From the NCBI RefSeq assembly GCF_000621125.1, contig NZ_KK211214.1, positions 685,300 through 749,299 on the forward strand: DNA of 64,000 bases. Direction: 5' to 3'. The DNA comes from Maribacter antarcticus DSM 21422. GTDB taxonomy: Bacteria; Bacteroidota; Bacteroidia; Flavobacteriales; Flavobacteriaceae. Below, piece by piece: positions 16,813 through 26,740 of this stretch (within the stretch, counting starts at the first letter, position 1; each line of letters begins with the position of its first letter). The position numbers were made by a program, and so were the translations under genes. The notes below the pieces were generated by a model. The model searched no databases. It was given only the letters and a program-made list of their open reading frames with translations, and was not told the DNA's origin.

Positions 16813-18180
16813 ATGAAGAAATTTCTGAAAGAGTATATAAACGCTCCTGTGGAGGCCGCCCCTTTGGCGGTCTTTCGCATTTTATTTGGTGTGATGATGT
16901 TAGGCAGCATGATTCGTTTTTGGAGCTATGGGTGGATAGATAAATTATATGTCCAGCCCACCTATTTTTTTTCCTATTATGGGTTTGAATGGATAAAGCC
17001 TTTGGGTGAGTTTACCTATCTTATCTTTTTTATTTGTGCCGTATCGGCTATTTTTGTGGCAATTGGTTATCGCTATACAATAGCGATTATTGTTTTTTTT
17101 CTGAGTTTTACGTACATAGAACTCATGGATAAGACCACCTATTTGAACCATTATTACTTTATTAGTGTTCTGAGCTTCGTTATGATTTTTCTACCGGCTA
17201 GCACCTATTTTTCTGTTGATGCAACACGAAATCCAAAAAAGGCCAATCAATACGTACCCGCTTGGACCATCAACTGTATTAAGTTATTATTGGGTGTCGT
17301 TTATTTTTATGCTGGTTTGGCGAAATTAAATTCTGATTGGTTGATTAAGGCCATGCCGCTAAAAATATGGCTACCGTCTAAGTTCGATATTCCTCTTTTA
17401 GGAGATTTGGTAAGCCAAGAATGGGTGCAATATGCTTTTAGCTGGTCGGGTGCTATGTATGATTTGGCTATTCCCTTTCTTTTGTTGTATCGAAAAACGA
17501 GACCCTTTGCTTTTGTGCTCGTGGTGGTTTTTCATGTACTTACCCGCGTGTTGTTTCCTATAGGCATGTTCCCGTATATTATGATTATTTCTACCCTTAT
17601 ATTTTTTGATGCAGCTTTGCATCATAAAATAGCCAACGGTATTTCAAAATTGTTTCGCATCACTAAAACTCGATTTGATAATCAAAGACAATTCAGTTTT
17701 GGTCATGGTCTTCTGCCTAAGTTTAAATACACGCTAGTGAGCTTATTTTTTATCCTTCAGTTGGTGCTGCCTTTTAGATACCTTCTATATCCGGGAGAAC
17801 TTTTTTGGACAGAGGAAGGGTATCGATTTTCATGGCGCGTCATGTTGATGGAGAAATCTGGCTACGCGCAATTTAAAGTGGTGAATGGCGAAACAGGGAG
17901 GTGGTTCTATGTTGATAATTCTGATTTTCTGACACCTATACAAGAAAAACAAATGGCATTTCAATCAGATTTTATATTGGAATACGCCCATTTTCTAAAA
18001 GAACATTTTGAGGAAGATGGTCATAAACAAATACAGGTGTACGTAGATTGCCAAGTTAGCCTAAACGGTAGGTTGAGTACTACGTTTATAGATCCCAAAG
18101 TAGATTTGGTGCAAGAAAAGGAATCATTTGAACCTAAACATTGGATTACTCCATTTAAAGATGAGATTAAAGGAATTTAG
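16813..18180 (+). CDS. HTTM / vitamin K-dependent gamma-carboxylase-like membrane enzyme, copy 1
   Basis: This is a 455-residue polytopic membrane protein. Compared from memory with animal gamma-glutamyl carboxylase, two active-site landmarks are kept: LNHYYF (N112, H113) corresponds to the N159-H160 region, and YFYAGLAKLNSDW (K171) to the catalytic base K218. The lumenal-type C-terminal half is also recognisable: WTEEGYRFSW, GETGRWFYVD, VSLNGR and FIDPKVDL, ending in a WITPF segment. So this is not just a short HTTM domain but a full-length carboxylase-like protein. Animal enzymes carboxylate Glu using reduced vitamin K; flavobacteria have menaquinol. The substrate is unknown, with the neighbouring lipoproteins as candidates. 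It overlaps the receptor gene. Confidence 0.85.
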   Translation: MKKFLKEYINAPVEAAPLAVFRILFGVMMLGSMIRFWSYGWIDKLYVQPTYFFSYYGFEWIKPLGEFTYLIFFICAVSAIFVAIGYRYTIAIIVFFLSFTYIELMDKTTYLNHYYFISVLSFVMIFLPASTYFSVDATRNPKKANQYVPAWTINCIKLLLGVVYFYAGLAKLNSDWLIKAMPLKIWLPSKFDIPLLGDLVSQEWVQYAFSWSGAMYDLAIPFLLLYRKTRPFAFVLVVVFHVLTRVLFPIGMFPYIMIISTLIFFDAALHHKIANGISKLFRITKTRFDNQRQFSFGHGLLPKFKYTLVSLFFILQLVLPFRYLLYPGELFWTEEGYRFSWRVMLMEKSGYAQFKVVNGETGRWFYVDNSDFLTPIQEKQMAFQSDFILEYAHFLKEHFEEDGHKQIQVYVDCQVSLNGRLSTTFIDPKVDLVQEKESFEPKHWITPFKDEIKGI

Positions 18181-20632
18181 TTGTATTGTCCTATTACTAT
18201 TAGCGTTTCCAGTATGGGGTCAAATAAGCATTTCAGGCATGGTAACCGATACTCAGGGCGTTCCTATATCCTATGCGGAAGTATATCTGAAACAAGTACA
18301 GCGTTTGGAAACGACGGATGATAATGGGCGCTTCTCGTTTGATAACATACCGGGAGGTAAATACACCGTGGTCGCCTTCGCCTACGAATATGAGGTGTTA
18401 GAAAAGGAGCTTTTGTTCGACACTGCTTTTACTTTTACTATTCAATTAGAAAAAATACAGGCAGAAAAACTGTCTGAGGTCGTGTTAATGCAAAAAAAGC
18501 AAGAGGTCTTTGCCTTAAAGCAATTGAAAAAGGTGGAAGGCACCGCTATTTATGCAGGAAAAAAGACCGAAGTAGTCCTTTTGGACGGAATTACTGGAAA
18601 CTTAGCAGCCAATAATCCCAGACAGATTTACAGTCAGGTTGTAGGATTAAATATTTATGATAATGGTGATGCAGGATTACAGTTAAATATTGGGGGTAGG
18701 GGACTGGACCCCAATCGAACGGCTAATTTTAATACACGCCAGAACGGCTATGATATTAGCGCAGATGTTTTGGGTTATCCTGAAAGTTACTACACACCAC
18801 CGGCAGAGGCGTTGGAAGAAATTCAGGTCATTCGAGGAGCGGCGTCCTTGCAGTATGGAACACAGTTTGGTGGCTTGGTTAATTTTAAGTTCAAAAAGCC
18901 CGAGTCCGATAAAAAAATAGCATGGGTTAGTAGGCAATCAGTAGGTTCTTTTGATTTGCGCACAAGTTTTAATAGCCTTAGCGGAACGGTTGGAAAAATC
19001 AGTTACTACACCTATTTAAATTATAAGGAGGGAAATGGATTTAGGCCTAATTCTAATTTTAATAGTAGGAATTACTTTGCCCATGTGGGGTATCAGGTAA
19101 GCGATAAAACAAAGCTCACACTGGAAACTACGTTTTTGAACTACTTGGCCAAGCAACCGGGCGGACTAACGGATGCGCAGTTCATATCCGACCCTACGTT
19201 TAGCAATAGGGAAAGAAATTGGTTTGATGTGGATTGGAAGCTGTACTCGCTGCGTTTAGATCATCAATTTTCATCCAAAACCGATTTTAGCCTGAATATC
19301 TTTGGTCTGGATGCATCAAGAAGTGCTGTGGGCTTTAGAACTAATCGGGTCTCGCAACCAGATGATACTTCGGAACCACGGGAACTACTCGTGGATAATT
19401 TCAAAAACTGGGGAGCGGAGGCTCGGGTATTAACGCGATATACGTTATGGGATAGCGAATCTGCATTATTGTTAGGTTCAAAACTATATAAGACGAACAA
19501 TGATCAGCGGCAAGGACCTGGGTCCGTTTCGGATAATGCGGATTTTAACTTTTCGGATACTGATTTTCCCAATTATGAGCGCCAGTCACAGTTCAATTTA
19601 CCGAATTTTAATTTTGCATTTTTTGGGGAAAACATTTTTAATATAACACCAAAATTAACGCTTACACCTGGTTTCCGGCTAGAGCATATAAAAACCGAAA
19701 GTATTGGAAGCTATAAAAATATTGTGCTTGACCTGGCAGGTAACCCATTATTGAATGAGGATATATCCGATAATAGAACCTTTGATCGTACCTTTTTATT
19801 GATGGGCTTGGGTGCTACGTATAAAGTTGCCCCAAGCGTAGAACTTTATGGGAATTTTTCTCAGAACTATAGGTCGGTTACTTTTAGTGATATTAGGGTG
19901 GTGAATCCTTCTTTTCAGGTAGATGAGAATATTTCCGACGAAGACGGTTTTACGGCAGATATTGGCGCGAGGGGAAGGTTTAATGATGCTCTTTCCTATG
20001 ATGTTAGCGTATTTGGTCTGCTGTACGACAACCGCTTGGGAGAGGTTTTAAAAACCGAAACGCGCACCAATGCCGCAGGCGAACTCGTAGAAACGGGCCG
20101 AGTCGTTCGTTTCCGCGGTAATATTGGAACTGCCTTTATGTACGGTTTGGAAAGTTTTGGAAACTGGAGCATTAAGGAAACGTTCTTTCCTGCGATAGAG
20201 AAACTAAAAATAAATTACTTCATGAATTTGGCACTGACCCAATCGGAATACCTCTCTTCCGAAGAGACCGGTGTAGAAGGGAATCAAGTGGAGTTTATCC
20301 CTGATGTAAACCTAAAAACAGGTATGAATTTTGGCTATGGGGACCTATTGGGAAGTCTACAATATACGTACCTCTCCACACAGTTTACAGATGCGACCAA
20401 TGCACCACAGGATATAAATGACAACCAAAGGGGTATAGAAGGGACAATACCAGCCTATGCTATTTTGGATTTTTCACTGTCCTATTCCTATAAAAAATGG
20501 AAGTTGGAAGCGGGTATCAACAACTTCCTAGATAATAGTTACTTTACCCGTAGGGCTACAGGATATCCTGGACCAGGGATTATCCCAGCTGAACCTCGAA
20601 CTTTTTATACCACACTTCAGTTTAAGTTGTAA
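18161..20632 (+). CDS. TonB-dependent receptor (FecA-like), copy 1
   Basis: The start at MRLKEFSCIV gives a signal peptide ending in FPVWGQ and overlaps the HTTM gene by 20 bases; an earlier in-frame ATG would lengthen the overlap without adding a signal. After the signal comes a carboxypeptidase-regulatory-like domain (ISGMVTDTQGVPISYAEVYL). The plug has IGGRGLDPNRTANFNTRQ and VIRGAASLQYGTQFGG, and the barrel ends in FYTTLQFKL. The length of 823 residues is normal for Fe-citrate or siderophore-type receptors. The DPNRT plug loop and the DVLGYPESYYTPPAEA stretch are almost identical in the second copy, marking this as a distinct receptor subgroup tied to imelysin/HTTM genes. The ligand is unknown. 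Confidence 0.88.
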   Translation: MRLKEFSCIVLLLLAFPVWGQISISGMVTDTQGVPISYAEVYLKQVQRLETTDDNGRFSFDNIPGGKYTVVAFAYEYEVLEKELLFDTAFTFTIQLEKIQAEKLSEVVLMQKKQEVFALKQLKKVEGTAIYAGKKTEVVLLDGITGNLAANNPRQIYSQVVGLNIYDNGDAGLQLNIGGRGLDPNRTANFNTRQNGYDISADVLGYPESYYTPPAEALEEIQVIRGAASLQYGTQFGGLVNFKFKKPESDKKIAWVSRQSVGSFDLRTSFNSLSGTVGKISYYTYLNYKEGNGFRPNSNFNSRNYFAHVGYQVSDKTKLTLETTFLNYLAKQPGGLTDAQFISDPTFSNRERNWFDVDWKLYSLRLDHQFSSKTDFSLNIFGLDASRSAVGFRTNRVSQPDDTSEPRELLVDNFKNWGAEARVLTRYTLWDSESALLLGSKLYKTNNDQRQGPGSVSDNADFNFSDTDFPNYERQSQFNLPNFNFAFFGENIFNITPKLTLTPGFRLEHIKTESIGSYKNIVLDLAGNPLLNEDISDNRTFDRTFLLMGLGATYKVAPSVELYGNFSQNYRSVTFSDIRVVNPSFQVDENISDEDGFTADIGARGRFNDALSYDVSVFGLLYDNRLGEVLKTETRTNAAGELVETGRVVRFRGNIGTAFMYGLESFGNWSIKETFFPAIEKLKINYFMNLALTQSEYLSSEETGVEGNQVEFIPDVNLKTGMNFGYGDLLGSLQYTYLSTQFTDATNAPQDINDNQRGIEGTIPAYAILDFSLSYSYKKWKLEAGINNFLDNSYFTRRATGYPGPGIIPAEPRTFYTTLQFKL

Positions 20633-20793
20633 ACTTCTGGCTTGTATTTTTAATCACGATTTTTAGCAAGTAACCATCTAGTTATAGGCGCTATGCTTCA
20701 AAATGTAGTGTCATAGTATTATCGCTCATGTCTAATAGTCCCAAGTACTTGGGACGGTCTCATGTCTATTAAGTACAAACCAATAATATTCAC

Positions 20794-20801
20794 TATATTT
20801 G
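20794..20801 (+). promoter_or_regulatory. Putative -7 element of guaB
   Basis: TATATTTG followed by C matches the flavobacterial TAnnTTTG element, 23 bases before the guaB start. The -33 region (TTAAGT) is a weak match. Confidence 0.5.
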
Positions 20802-20824
20802 CACGCAATTAAATCCTTAATTGC

Positions 20825-22297
20825 ATGGAAGCTCACCTAAACAAAATTCTCGGAGAAGGTCTTACCTACGACGACGTACTTTTAGTCCCCGCTTATTCAG
20901 AAGTTCTACCTAGAGAAGTTAGTATAAAATCCAAATTCACACGTAATATTACCATCAATGTTCCTATCGTTTCGGCGGCCATGGATACGGTAACTGAAAG
21001 TAGGATGGCTATAGCCATTGCTCAGGAAGGTGGTATTGGTGTGCTTCATAAGAATATGACCATTGAGCAACAAGCCATTAAGGTCAGAAAAGTAAAACGT
21101 GCAGAAAGCGGAATGATTTTAGATCCCGTGACCATGCCGTTGGATTCTAAAGTAAGTGATGCTAAAGCTAACATGAAGGAGCATAGTATTGGTGGAATCC
21201 CCATAGTTGACGCTGCCGGAAAACTTATTGGTATCGTTACGAATAGGGACTTACGTTTTGAAAAGAATAATGATAGGCCTATCTCTGAAGTTATGACTTC
21301 GGAAAATTTGGTCACGGCCGCAGTAGGAACCTCACTCGCAGAAGCAGAGGATATTCTTCAGGAACATAAGATTGAAAAACTCCCAGTTGTTGATGGTGAA
21401 AATAAGCTCGTTGGGCTTATTACTTTCAGGGATATTACAAAATTGACCCAAAAACCAAGCGCTAACAAAGATCAGTACGGTCGGCTGCGTGTTGCTGCCG
21501 CAATAGGTGTTACACCCGATGCAGTAGACAGGGCTGCTGCATTAGTAAATGCGGGTGTGGATGCTGTTGTTATTGATACGGCACATGGCCATACTAAAGG
21601 TGTGGTTACTGTTTTGAAAGAAGTAAAAAAACGCTTTCCTAATTTAGATGTTGTCGTTGGTAATATAGCTACGGGCGAGGCGGCAAAATATTTAGTAGAC
21701 GCAGGGGCGGATGCTGTAAAAGTTGGTATTGGTCCAGGTTCTATATGTACAACCCGGGTAGTTGCTGGAGTTGGATTTCCTCAGTTTTCGGCGGTTTTGG
21801 AAGTAGCTGCAGCCATAAAAGGTTCCGGAGTTCCTGTTATTGCAGATGGAGGGATAAGATATACCGGTGATATCCCTAAAGCTATTGCTGCTGGTGCCGA
21901 TACGGTTATGTTGGGTTCTCTTTTAGCAGGAACAAAAGAATCGCCCGGAGAGACGATTATCTATGAAGGTAGAAAATTTAAGTCTTACCGAGGTATGGGT
22001 TCTGTTGAAGCCATGAAAGAAGGTTCAAAAGACCGATATTTTCAAGATGTTGAGGACGATATTAAAAAACTTGTCCCCGAGGGTATTGTAGGTCGTGTTC
22101 CTTATAAAGGAGATTTGTTTGAGAGTATCCATCAATTTGTGGGTGGTATTAGAGCAGGAATGGGCTATTGTGGTGCTAAAGATATTGAGACCTTAAAGGA
22201 AACGGGACGGTTCATTAAAATTACGGCTAGTGGTATCAATGAAAGTCACCCACATGATGTTACAATAACAAAAGAGTCGCCTAACTATAGTAGATAA
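20825..22297 (+). CDS. guaB: Inosine-5'-monophosphate dehydrogenase
   Basis: The 490-residue enzyme oxidises IMP to XMP with NAD, the committed step to GMP. It has a TIM barrel starting at [12 protein letters not shown], two CBS domains in the region of residues 95-205 ([19 protein letters not shown] and [19 protein letters not shown]), the catalytic loop GPGSICTTR with the active-site cysteine, and the flap RYFQ. It is single-gene with its own promoter and terminator. Confidence 0.98.
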   Translation: MEAHLNKILGEGLTYDDVLLVPAYSEVLPREVSIKSKFTRNITINVPIVSAAMDTVTESRMAIAIAQEGGIGVLHKNMTIEQQAIKVRKVKRAESGMILDPVTMPLDSKVSDAKANMKEHSIGGIPIVDAAGKLIGIVTNRDLRFEKNNDRPISEVMTSENLVTAAVGTSLAEAEDILQEHKIEKLPVVDGENKLVGLITFRDITKLTQKPSANKDQYGRLRVAAAIGVTPDAVDRAAALVNAGVDAVVIDTAHGHTKGVVTVLKEVKKRFPNLDVVVGNIATGEAAKYLVDAGADAVKVGIGPGSICTTRVVAGVGFPQFSAVLEVAAAIKGSGVPVIADGGIRYTGDIPKAIAAGADTVMLGSLLAGTKESPGETIIYEGRKFKSYRGMGSVEAMKEGSKDRYFQDVEDDIKKLVPEGIVGRVPYKGDLFESIHQFVGGIRAGMGYCGAKDIETLKETGRFIKITASGINESHPHDVTITKESPNYSR

Positions 22298-22323
22298 GTT
22301 AAAGCATAATATAGGTATCACCT

Positions 22324-22360
22324 AAAAAATCCTAGTAATATAAAGTTGCTAGGATTTTTT
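22324..22360 (+). terminator. Intrinsic terminator after guaB
   Basis: AAAAAATCCTAG and CTAGGATTTTTT form a perfect 12-bp stem around a 13-base loop. The T tract serves guaB, and the A tract on the other side could serve the convergent thioredoxin gene as well. Confidence 0.92.
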
Positions 22361-22390
22361 ATGTGCGTTGTTTTATACTAAAAAGCTAGG

Positions 22391-22921
22391 TTATTTTGCA
22401 CCTGCATACGTTTTCCAATCCTTGTCCTTGTAGATATTATCTCCAAAATACTTGGCGATATTCAAAAACGGTTCCGGTTTTTGGTAGCCAGGAACAGGAG
22501 AGAGCATATTCATTTCTTCATCAAGAAAAATAGTAGTGGGATAACTCAGTTTACCCTGCATTAGTGCTGCAGCAAGTTCATGATATCCTTTTCTGCCAGA
22601 TGCAATAAATGTATAGGTCTTTCCTTTAAAATCGATAGGTTCTTTACCTTCTCCATCCATTTTTACCATATAAAAATTGTCTTCCATATATTGGGCCACC
22701 GCTGCGTTTTGAAAGGTATCCTTATCCATTTTCTTGCACCACCCGCACCAATCTGTATAGACATCAATAAATACTTTTTTAGGGTTTTTATCCGTGGAAG
22801 CCAATTCAACGGCTTCTGAAAAGGAAACCCATTGTACTTCTTGGGCAAAACTGACTATAGTAAAAAGGGTCAAGATGCCTGTTAGGTATATGTTTTTAAG
22901 GGGAGAGGTGTTCGTTTTCAT
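22391..22921 (-). CDS. Periplasmic thioredoxin-fold protein (CGWC)
   Basis: The 176-residue protein has a signal peptide ending at VSFAQ and one thioredoxin-like domain with active site DWCGWCKKMD (C59, C62). It has the cis-proline segment YPTTIFLD and a FIDVYTDW strand typical of the DUF255/DsbD-gamma-like thioredoxins of Bacteroidota. It should act in periplasmic disulfide reduction or repair; the partner is not indicated. It lies downstream of lysA on the same strand, about 60 bases away, with a possible promoter in the gap. Confidence 0.88.
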   Translation of the reverse strand: MKTNTSPLKNIYLTGILTLFTIVSFAQEVQWVSFSEAVELASTDKNPKKVFIDVYTDWCGWCKKMDKDTFQNAAVAQYMEDNFYMVKMDGEGKEPIDFKGKTYTFIASGRKGYHELAAALMQGKLSYPTTIFLDEEMNMLSPVPGYQKPEPFLNIAKYFGDNIYKDKDWKTYAGAK

Positions 22922-22955
22922 GGTATGCTTTGCATGATTAGTCCAAATAGTATAC

Positions 22956-22963
22956 CAAAGCTA
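22956..22963 (-). promoter_or_regulatory. Putative -7 element of the thioredoxin-like gene
   Basis: On the minus strand this reads TAGCTTTG, a TAnnTTTG match 34 bases before the ATG. It suggests transcription independent of lysA. Confidence 0.4.
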
Positions 22964-22980
22964 ACGAATTTTCGCCGAGT

Positions 22981-24219
22981 TTATTTTACGTTAGCTGTTT
23001 CCTTTATTCCAAAAAGGCCTTTGGTGTCCACTTGGTTTTTGACCAAATCGTCAAACGTCTCACGTTCTCTTATTAAGATTGCTTTTCCTTCGTGCCAAAG
23101 TACTTCTGGGGGTCTAAATCTAGAATTATAATTACTAGCCATAGTAAAGCAGTAGGCGCCAGCGTTCTTAAAGCTTAAAATATCCCCTTCCGTAATTTCG
23201 TTTACTCTTCGATTACTAGCAAAGGTATCTGTCTCGCAGATATACCCAACTACAGAGTAATAACGTTCGCGACCATCAGGGTTGGATATGTTCTCAATTT
23301 CATGACTAGAGCCGTATAGCATGGGACGTATCAAATGGTTGAAACCGGAGTCGATACTAGCAAAGACTGTAGAGGTGGTTTGTTTTACAACGTTCACTTT
23401 AGCCAAAAAAAATCCGGCTTCACTCACTAGAAATTTACCTGGTTCAAAAGCCAAGGTCAATTCCCTACCATAAGCCGCGCAAAATTCATTAAACCGGGAA
23501 CTTAATTTTTTTCCTAGCTCTTCTATATTGGTTTCAATATCTCCTTCTTTGTAAGGGACTTTAAATCCACTACCAAAATCAATAAAATCTAGATTTTTAA
23601 AATTTTTAGCCGTTTCGAATAGTATTTCGGATGCATATAAGAAGACATCAATATCTAAAATATCACTGCCCGTATGCATGTGAATACCGTTGATATTCAT
23701 ATGGGTAAGCTCTACAATACGCAATAAATGCGGTATTTGATGAATGCTAATGCCAAATTTTGAATCGATATGGCCCACGGAAATATTAGAATTTCCACCT
23801 GCCATCACATGAGGGTTGATGCGGATGCATACCGGAATATTCGGATGTTTGCTACCAAATTGCTCCAAAATAGAAAGGTTATCGATATTTATGCGAACAC
23901 CCAATTTTGCTGCTGCTTCTATTTCCTCTAAAGAGACTCCATTAGGGGTGAAAATGATAGATTCCGGATTAAAGCCTGCCAAAAGTCCAAGTTGTACCTC
24001 TTGTATAGAAACGGTATCCAAGCCGCTTCCCAAGCTATTCATGAGCTTCAAAACAGTTATGTTGGAAAGTGCTTTGGCTGCATAATTTAATTTAAGGCTT
24101 TTTACGGAGCTGAATGCTTTGGTAAGTCTATTAAACTGTGAAATTATGGTAGCGGAATCATAAACATAAACGGGGTCTCCGTACGTTTTTGCTATTCTTA
24201 ATAAATCCGTGTTCCTCAT
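22981..24219 (-). CDS. lysA: Diaminopimelate decarboxylase
   Basis: The 412-residue PLP enzyme of lysine synthesis converts meso-diaminopimelate to lysine. The PLP lysine is in LNYAAKALSN near residue 48. HMHTGSDI and DFGSGFKVPY are the phosphate-binding loops, EPGKFLV follows, and the C-terminal barrel has YICETDTFA (substrate-binding Cys-Glu) and NAGAYCFTM. Length and order are normal. Confidence 0.96.
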   Translation of the reverse strand: MRNTDLLRIAKTYGDPVYVYDSATIISQFNRLTKAFSSVKSLKLNYAAKALSNITVLKLMNSLGSGLDTVSIQEVQLGLLAGFNPESIIFTPNGVSLEEIEAAAKLGVRINIDNLSILEQFGSKHPNIPVCIRINPHVMAGGNSNISVGHIDSKFGISIHQIPHLLRIVELTHMNINGIHMHTGSDILDIDVFLYASEILFETAKNFKNLDFIDFGSGFKVPYKEGDIETNIEELGKKLSSRFNEFCAAYGRELTLAFEPGKFLVSEAGFFLAKVNVVKQTTSTVFASIDSGFNHLIRPMLYGSSHEIENISNPDGRERYYSVVGYICETDTFASNRRVNEITEGDILSFKNAGAYCFTMASNYNSRFRPPEVLWHEGKAILIRERETFDDLVKNQVDTKGLFGIKETANVK

Positions 24220-24236
24220 ATTCGTATGCTTTTTAG

Positions 24237-24268
24237 CAAAGCTAGAGTACTATGCTGGTTTGTACAAA
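24237..24268 (-). promoter_or_regulatory. Putative lysA promoter
   Basis: The minus-strand TAGCTTTG (24244-24237) is the -7 element, and TTTG (24268-24265) lies 20 bases upstream, close to the TTTG-N19-TAnnTTTG consensus. Confidence 0.6.
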
Positions 24269-24465
24269 AAAAATTACATTAAAATTATTAATATAACAAA
24301 AAGTGACATTTATAACAATTTATAAATTCAACTTTTCTTGTGTTGTAGTACTGCCGGTTGTAACTTTAAATAATGAAAATTTAAAAGTAGCACACGAAGC
24401 CCAAACACAACACGTGCGATTTAAACAGGTGTTTGTTAACCAGTTAATTACGCAAATTTACTTAA

Positions 24466-25107
24466 ATGAAATTACCTTTATTTCCATTACAGTCTATATT
24501 TTTTCCAGGTGAAACGGTGCCCCTTCATATTTTTGAACCACGTTACAAACAATTGATTAATGATTGTAAGGAGGAGGCCATAACCTTTGGTATCCCGGTT
24601 TATATTAATGATGGAATGCAATATGGCGTGGAGGTACAGCTCGTAGAGCTAGTAACTAGCTATGAAAGTGGTGAGATGGATGTGGTATGCGTAGCACGAC
24701 AGGTTTTTAAATTAGTATCGTTTGAAAAACAATTGGCAGATAAATTATATTCTGGTGGTGTTGTAGCGTTGTTGGCATATGATTACAAAGCCGATGAAGC
24801 CTTCAAAGCTAAAGTTTTAAGTAAGTTAAGAGACCTTTATGCTATTATGGAAGTCCCCTTTTCTGAAGCGAGTGTGGCGAAGTTCAATAGTTTTACTTTG
24901 GCGCATAAAATGGGATTGTCTTTTGAACAGGAATACGCCTTGTTGCAAATCCCTAAAGAAATGGACCGTCTCGCTTTTATTAATGACCATTTAATAACGA
25001 CAATTGGCGTGTTGAGCGAAGTGGAAAGAACGAGAAGGACTATAGAGTTAAACGGCCATTTTAAGAATTTTGATCCATTGGATTTTAAGGATATGGAAAT
25101 AGAGTAG
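24466..25107 (+). CDS. LON substrate-binding domain protein
   Basis: The 213-residue protein resembles only the N-terminal domain of Lon protease: MKLPLFPLQSIFFPGETVPLHIFEPRYKQL carries the diagnostic LFPL...P....LHIFEPRY pattern. There is no ATPase or protease domain. Such stand-alone proteins are widespread and poorly characterised; binding of unfolded substrates is the usual suggestion. It is divergent from lysA and upstream of sucC, which has its own promoter element. Confidence 0.88.
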   Translation: MKLPLFPLQSIFFPGETVPLHIFEPRYKQLINDCKEEAITFGIPVYINDGMQYGVEVQLVELVTSYESGEMDVVCVARQVFKLVSFEKQLADKLYSGGVVALLAYDYKADEAFKAKVLSKLRDLYAIMEVPFSEASVAKFNSFTLAHKMGLSFEQEYALLQIPKEMDRLAFINDHLITTIGVLSEVERTRRTIELNGHFKNFDPLDFKDMEIE

Positions 25108-25180
25108 GAGTCTGGCGTGCTGAATACATTGAAACCATTAATTATTCTTTTTAATTTTTCGATTATTACCCCTTGTTTCC

Positions 25181-25188
25181 TATTTTTG
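25181..25188 (+). promoter_or_regulatory. Putative -7 element of sucC
   Basis: TATTTTTG matches TAnnTTTG 26 bases before the sucC ATG; the -33 region is TTTTTC. Confidence 0.5.
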
Positions 25189-25214
25189 TAGAACTAATAA
25201 AATCACAATAACAT

Positions 25215-26408
25215 ATGAACCTTCACGAATATCAAGGAAAAGAGATATTGGCCAGTTTTGGCGTACGCATACAAAAAGGTATCGTAGCCCACAATGCAAA
25301 TGAAGCTGTTGCCGCAGCAAAAGAATTAACGGCCGAAACCGGAACCGGATGGCATGTTATAAAAGCGCAGGTTCATGCTGGTGGACGTGGAAAAGGTGGT
25401 GGTGTAAAACTTGCCAAAAATCTTAAGGAGGTAGAAGCGCTAGCCGGAAATATTATTGGGATGAATTTGGTTACACCCCAAACGTCTGCAGAAGGAAAGA
25501 AAGTGCATCAAGTATTAGTTTGCGAGGACGTGTATTATCCAGGAGATAGTGAAACAAGTGAATTTTACATGTCCGTACTCTTGAACAGAGGAACAGGAAA
25601 AAATATGATTATGTATTCTACCGAAGGTGGGATGGATATAGAAGAGGTTGCTGAGAATACACCACATTTAATATTTACAGAAGAAATAGATCCTTCAACT
25701 GGACTTTTAGGATTTCAAGCACGTAAAATTGCTTTTAATCTCGGACTTTCTGGAATGGCCTTTAAGGAAATGACAAAATTTGTTACTTCTTTATATAAAG
25801 CGTATGTGGAAAGTGATTCCAGTATGTTCGAAATCAATCCGGTATTGAAAACATCTGATGATAAGATTATGGCCGTAGATGCTAAAGTATCCATAGACGA
25901 TAATGCCTTGTACCGCAGAAAACAATATGCTGAAATGCGTGATCTTAGAGAGGAGAACCCTATCGAAGTAGAGGCCAGTGCGTTGGGATTGAATTATGTT
26001 GATCTAGACGGGAATGTTGGTTGTATGGTCAATGGAGCGGGTCTTGCCATGGCAACAATGGATTTGATTAAGATGGCCGGTGGAGAGCCTGCTAATTTCT
26101 TAGATGTGGGTGGTACTGCGGATGCCAAAAGGGTTGAAGAGGCTTTTCGTATCATTTTGAAGGATAAAGGAGTTAAAGCGATTTTAGTTAATATTTTTGG
26201 TGGTATTGTACGTTGTGACCGCGTAGCAAAAGGTATTGTGGAAGCCTATAAGAATATGGGAGACGCTATGAATGTTCCAATTATTGTTCGCTTACAAGGT
26301 ACCAATGCAATTATTGCAAAAGAGATTATAGATAATTCTGGTCTTGCGGTACATTCTGCCGTTCAGTTTCAGGAAGCGGCGGATAAAGTAAAAGCAGTTT
26401 TAGGATAG
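25215..26408 (+). CDS. sucC: Succinate-CoA ligase [ADP-forming] subunit beta
   Basis: The 397-residue TCA-cycle enzyme has the ATP-grasp domain at the N-terminus (MNLHEYQGKEIL, AQVHAGGRGKGGGVKLA) and the ligase-CoA domain from about residue 240 ([30 protein letters not shown]). It pairs with SucD, which is not in this window. A decayed second copy of the last third of this gene lies 9 kb downstream at 35657-36141, so this 3' end may have been replaced or duplicated during a rearrangement. Confidence 0.97.
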   Translation: MNLHEYQGKEILASFGVRIQKGIVAHNANEAVAAAKELTAETGTGWHVIKAQVHAGGRGKGGGVKLAKNLKEVEALAGNIIGMNLVTPQTSAEGKKVHQVLVCEDVYYPGDSETSEFYMSVLLNRGTGKNMIMYSTEGGMDIEEVAENTPHLIFTEEIDPSTGLLGFQARKIAFNLGLSGMAFKEMTKFVTSLYKAYVESDSSMFEINPVLKTSDDKIMAVDAKVSIDDNALYRRKQYAEMRDLREENPIEVEASALGLNYVDLDGNVGCMVNGAGLAMATMDLIKMAGGEPANFLDVGGTADAKRVEEAFRIILKDKGVKAILVNIFGGIVRCDRVAKGIVEAYKNMGDAMNVPIIVRLQGTNAIIAKEIIDNSGLAVHSAVQFQEAADKVKAVLG

Positions 26409-26441
26409 ATAGCTTTTCAGTAAAAATTAAAAGTTTTCCGT

Positions 26442-26475
26442 AAAGAGCGTTGTTTGTAAAAACTGCGCCCTTTTT
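26442..26475 (+). terminator. Imperfect terminator after sucC
   Basis: AAAGAGCG...GTTT and AAAC...CGCCCTTT pair with three mismatches and are followed by TTTTT. It is much weaker than the perfect hairpin behind the sucC fragment at 36165. Confidence 0.45.
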
Positions 26476-26740
26476 GGTTTTAGGAACTTTTAATCTCGTT
26501 TTTTATCCCAATCAATTTGAATTTTTTTGTAATTTCTTAGGGCTAAATCGTTTTGAGTTTTTTCGTTAATTAGTGTCTGCGGTATTTTTTGGTATTGTTC
26601 GCTATGGCTGAACTTCGAAGGATTTATTGTTTTGAATCTTTGGCATATAAAGGTGTTACATTTATTTTTAGAACGTTTTTACAAGATTTATCGGGGTTAG
26701 ATTCACTTATATTCCTGTCTAAAAATTAATTTATCGACAG

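Noticed and set aside
25215..26408. tRNA or att core at the sucC end as an integration site
   Set aside because: No tRNA, integrase gene or short exact att repeat was found, so a classical integrative element is not claimed.
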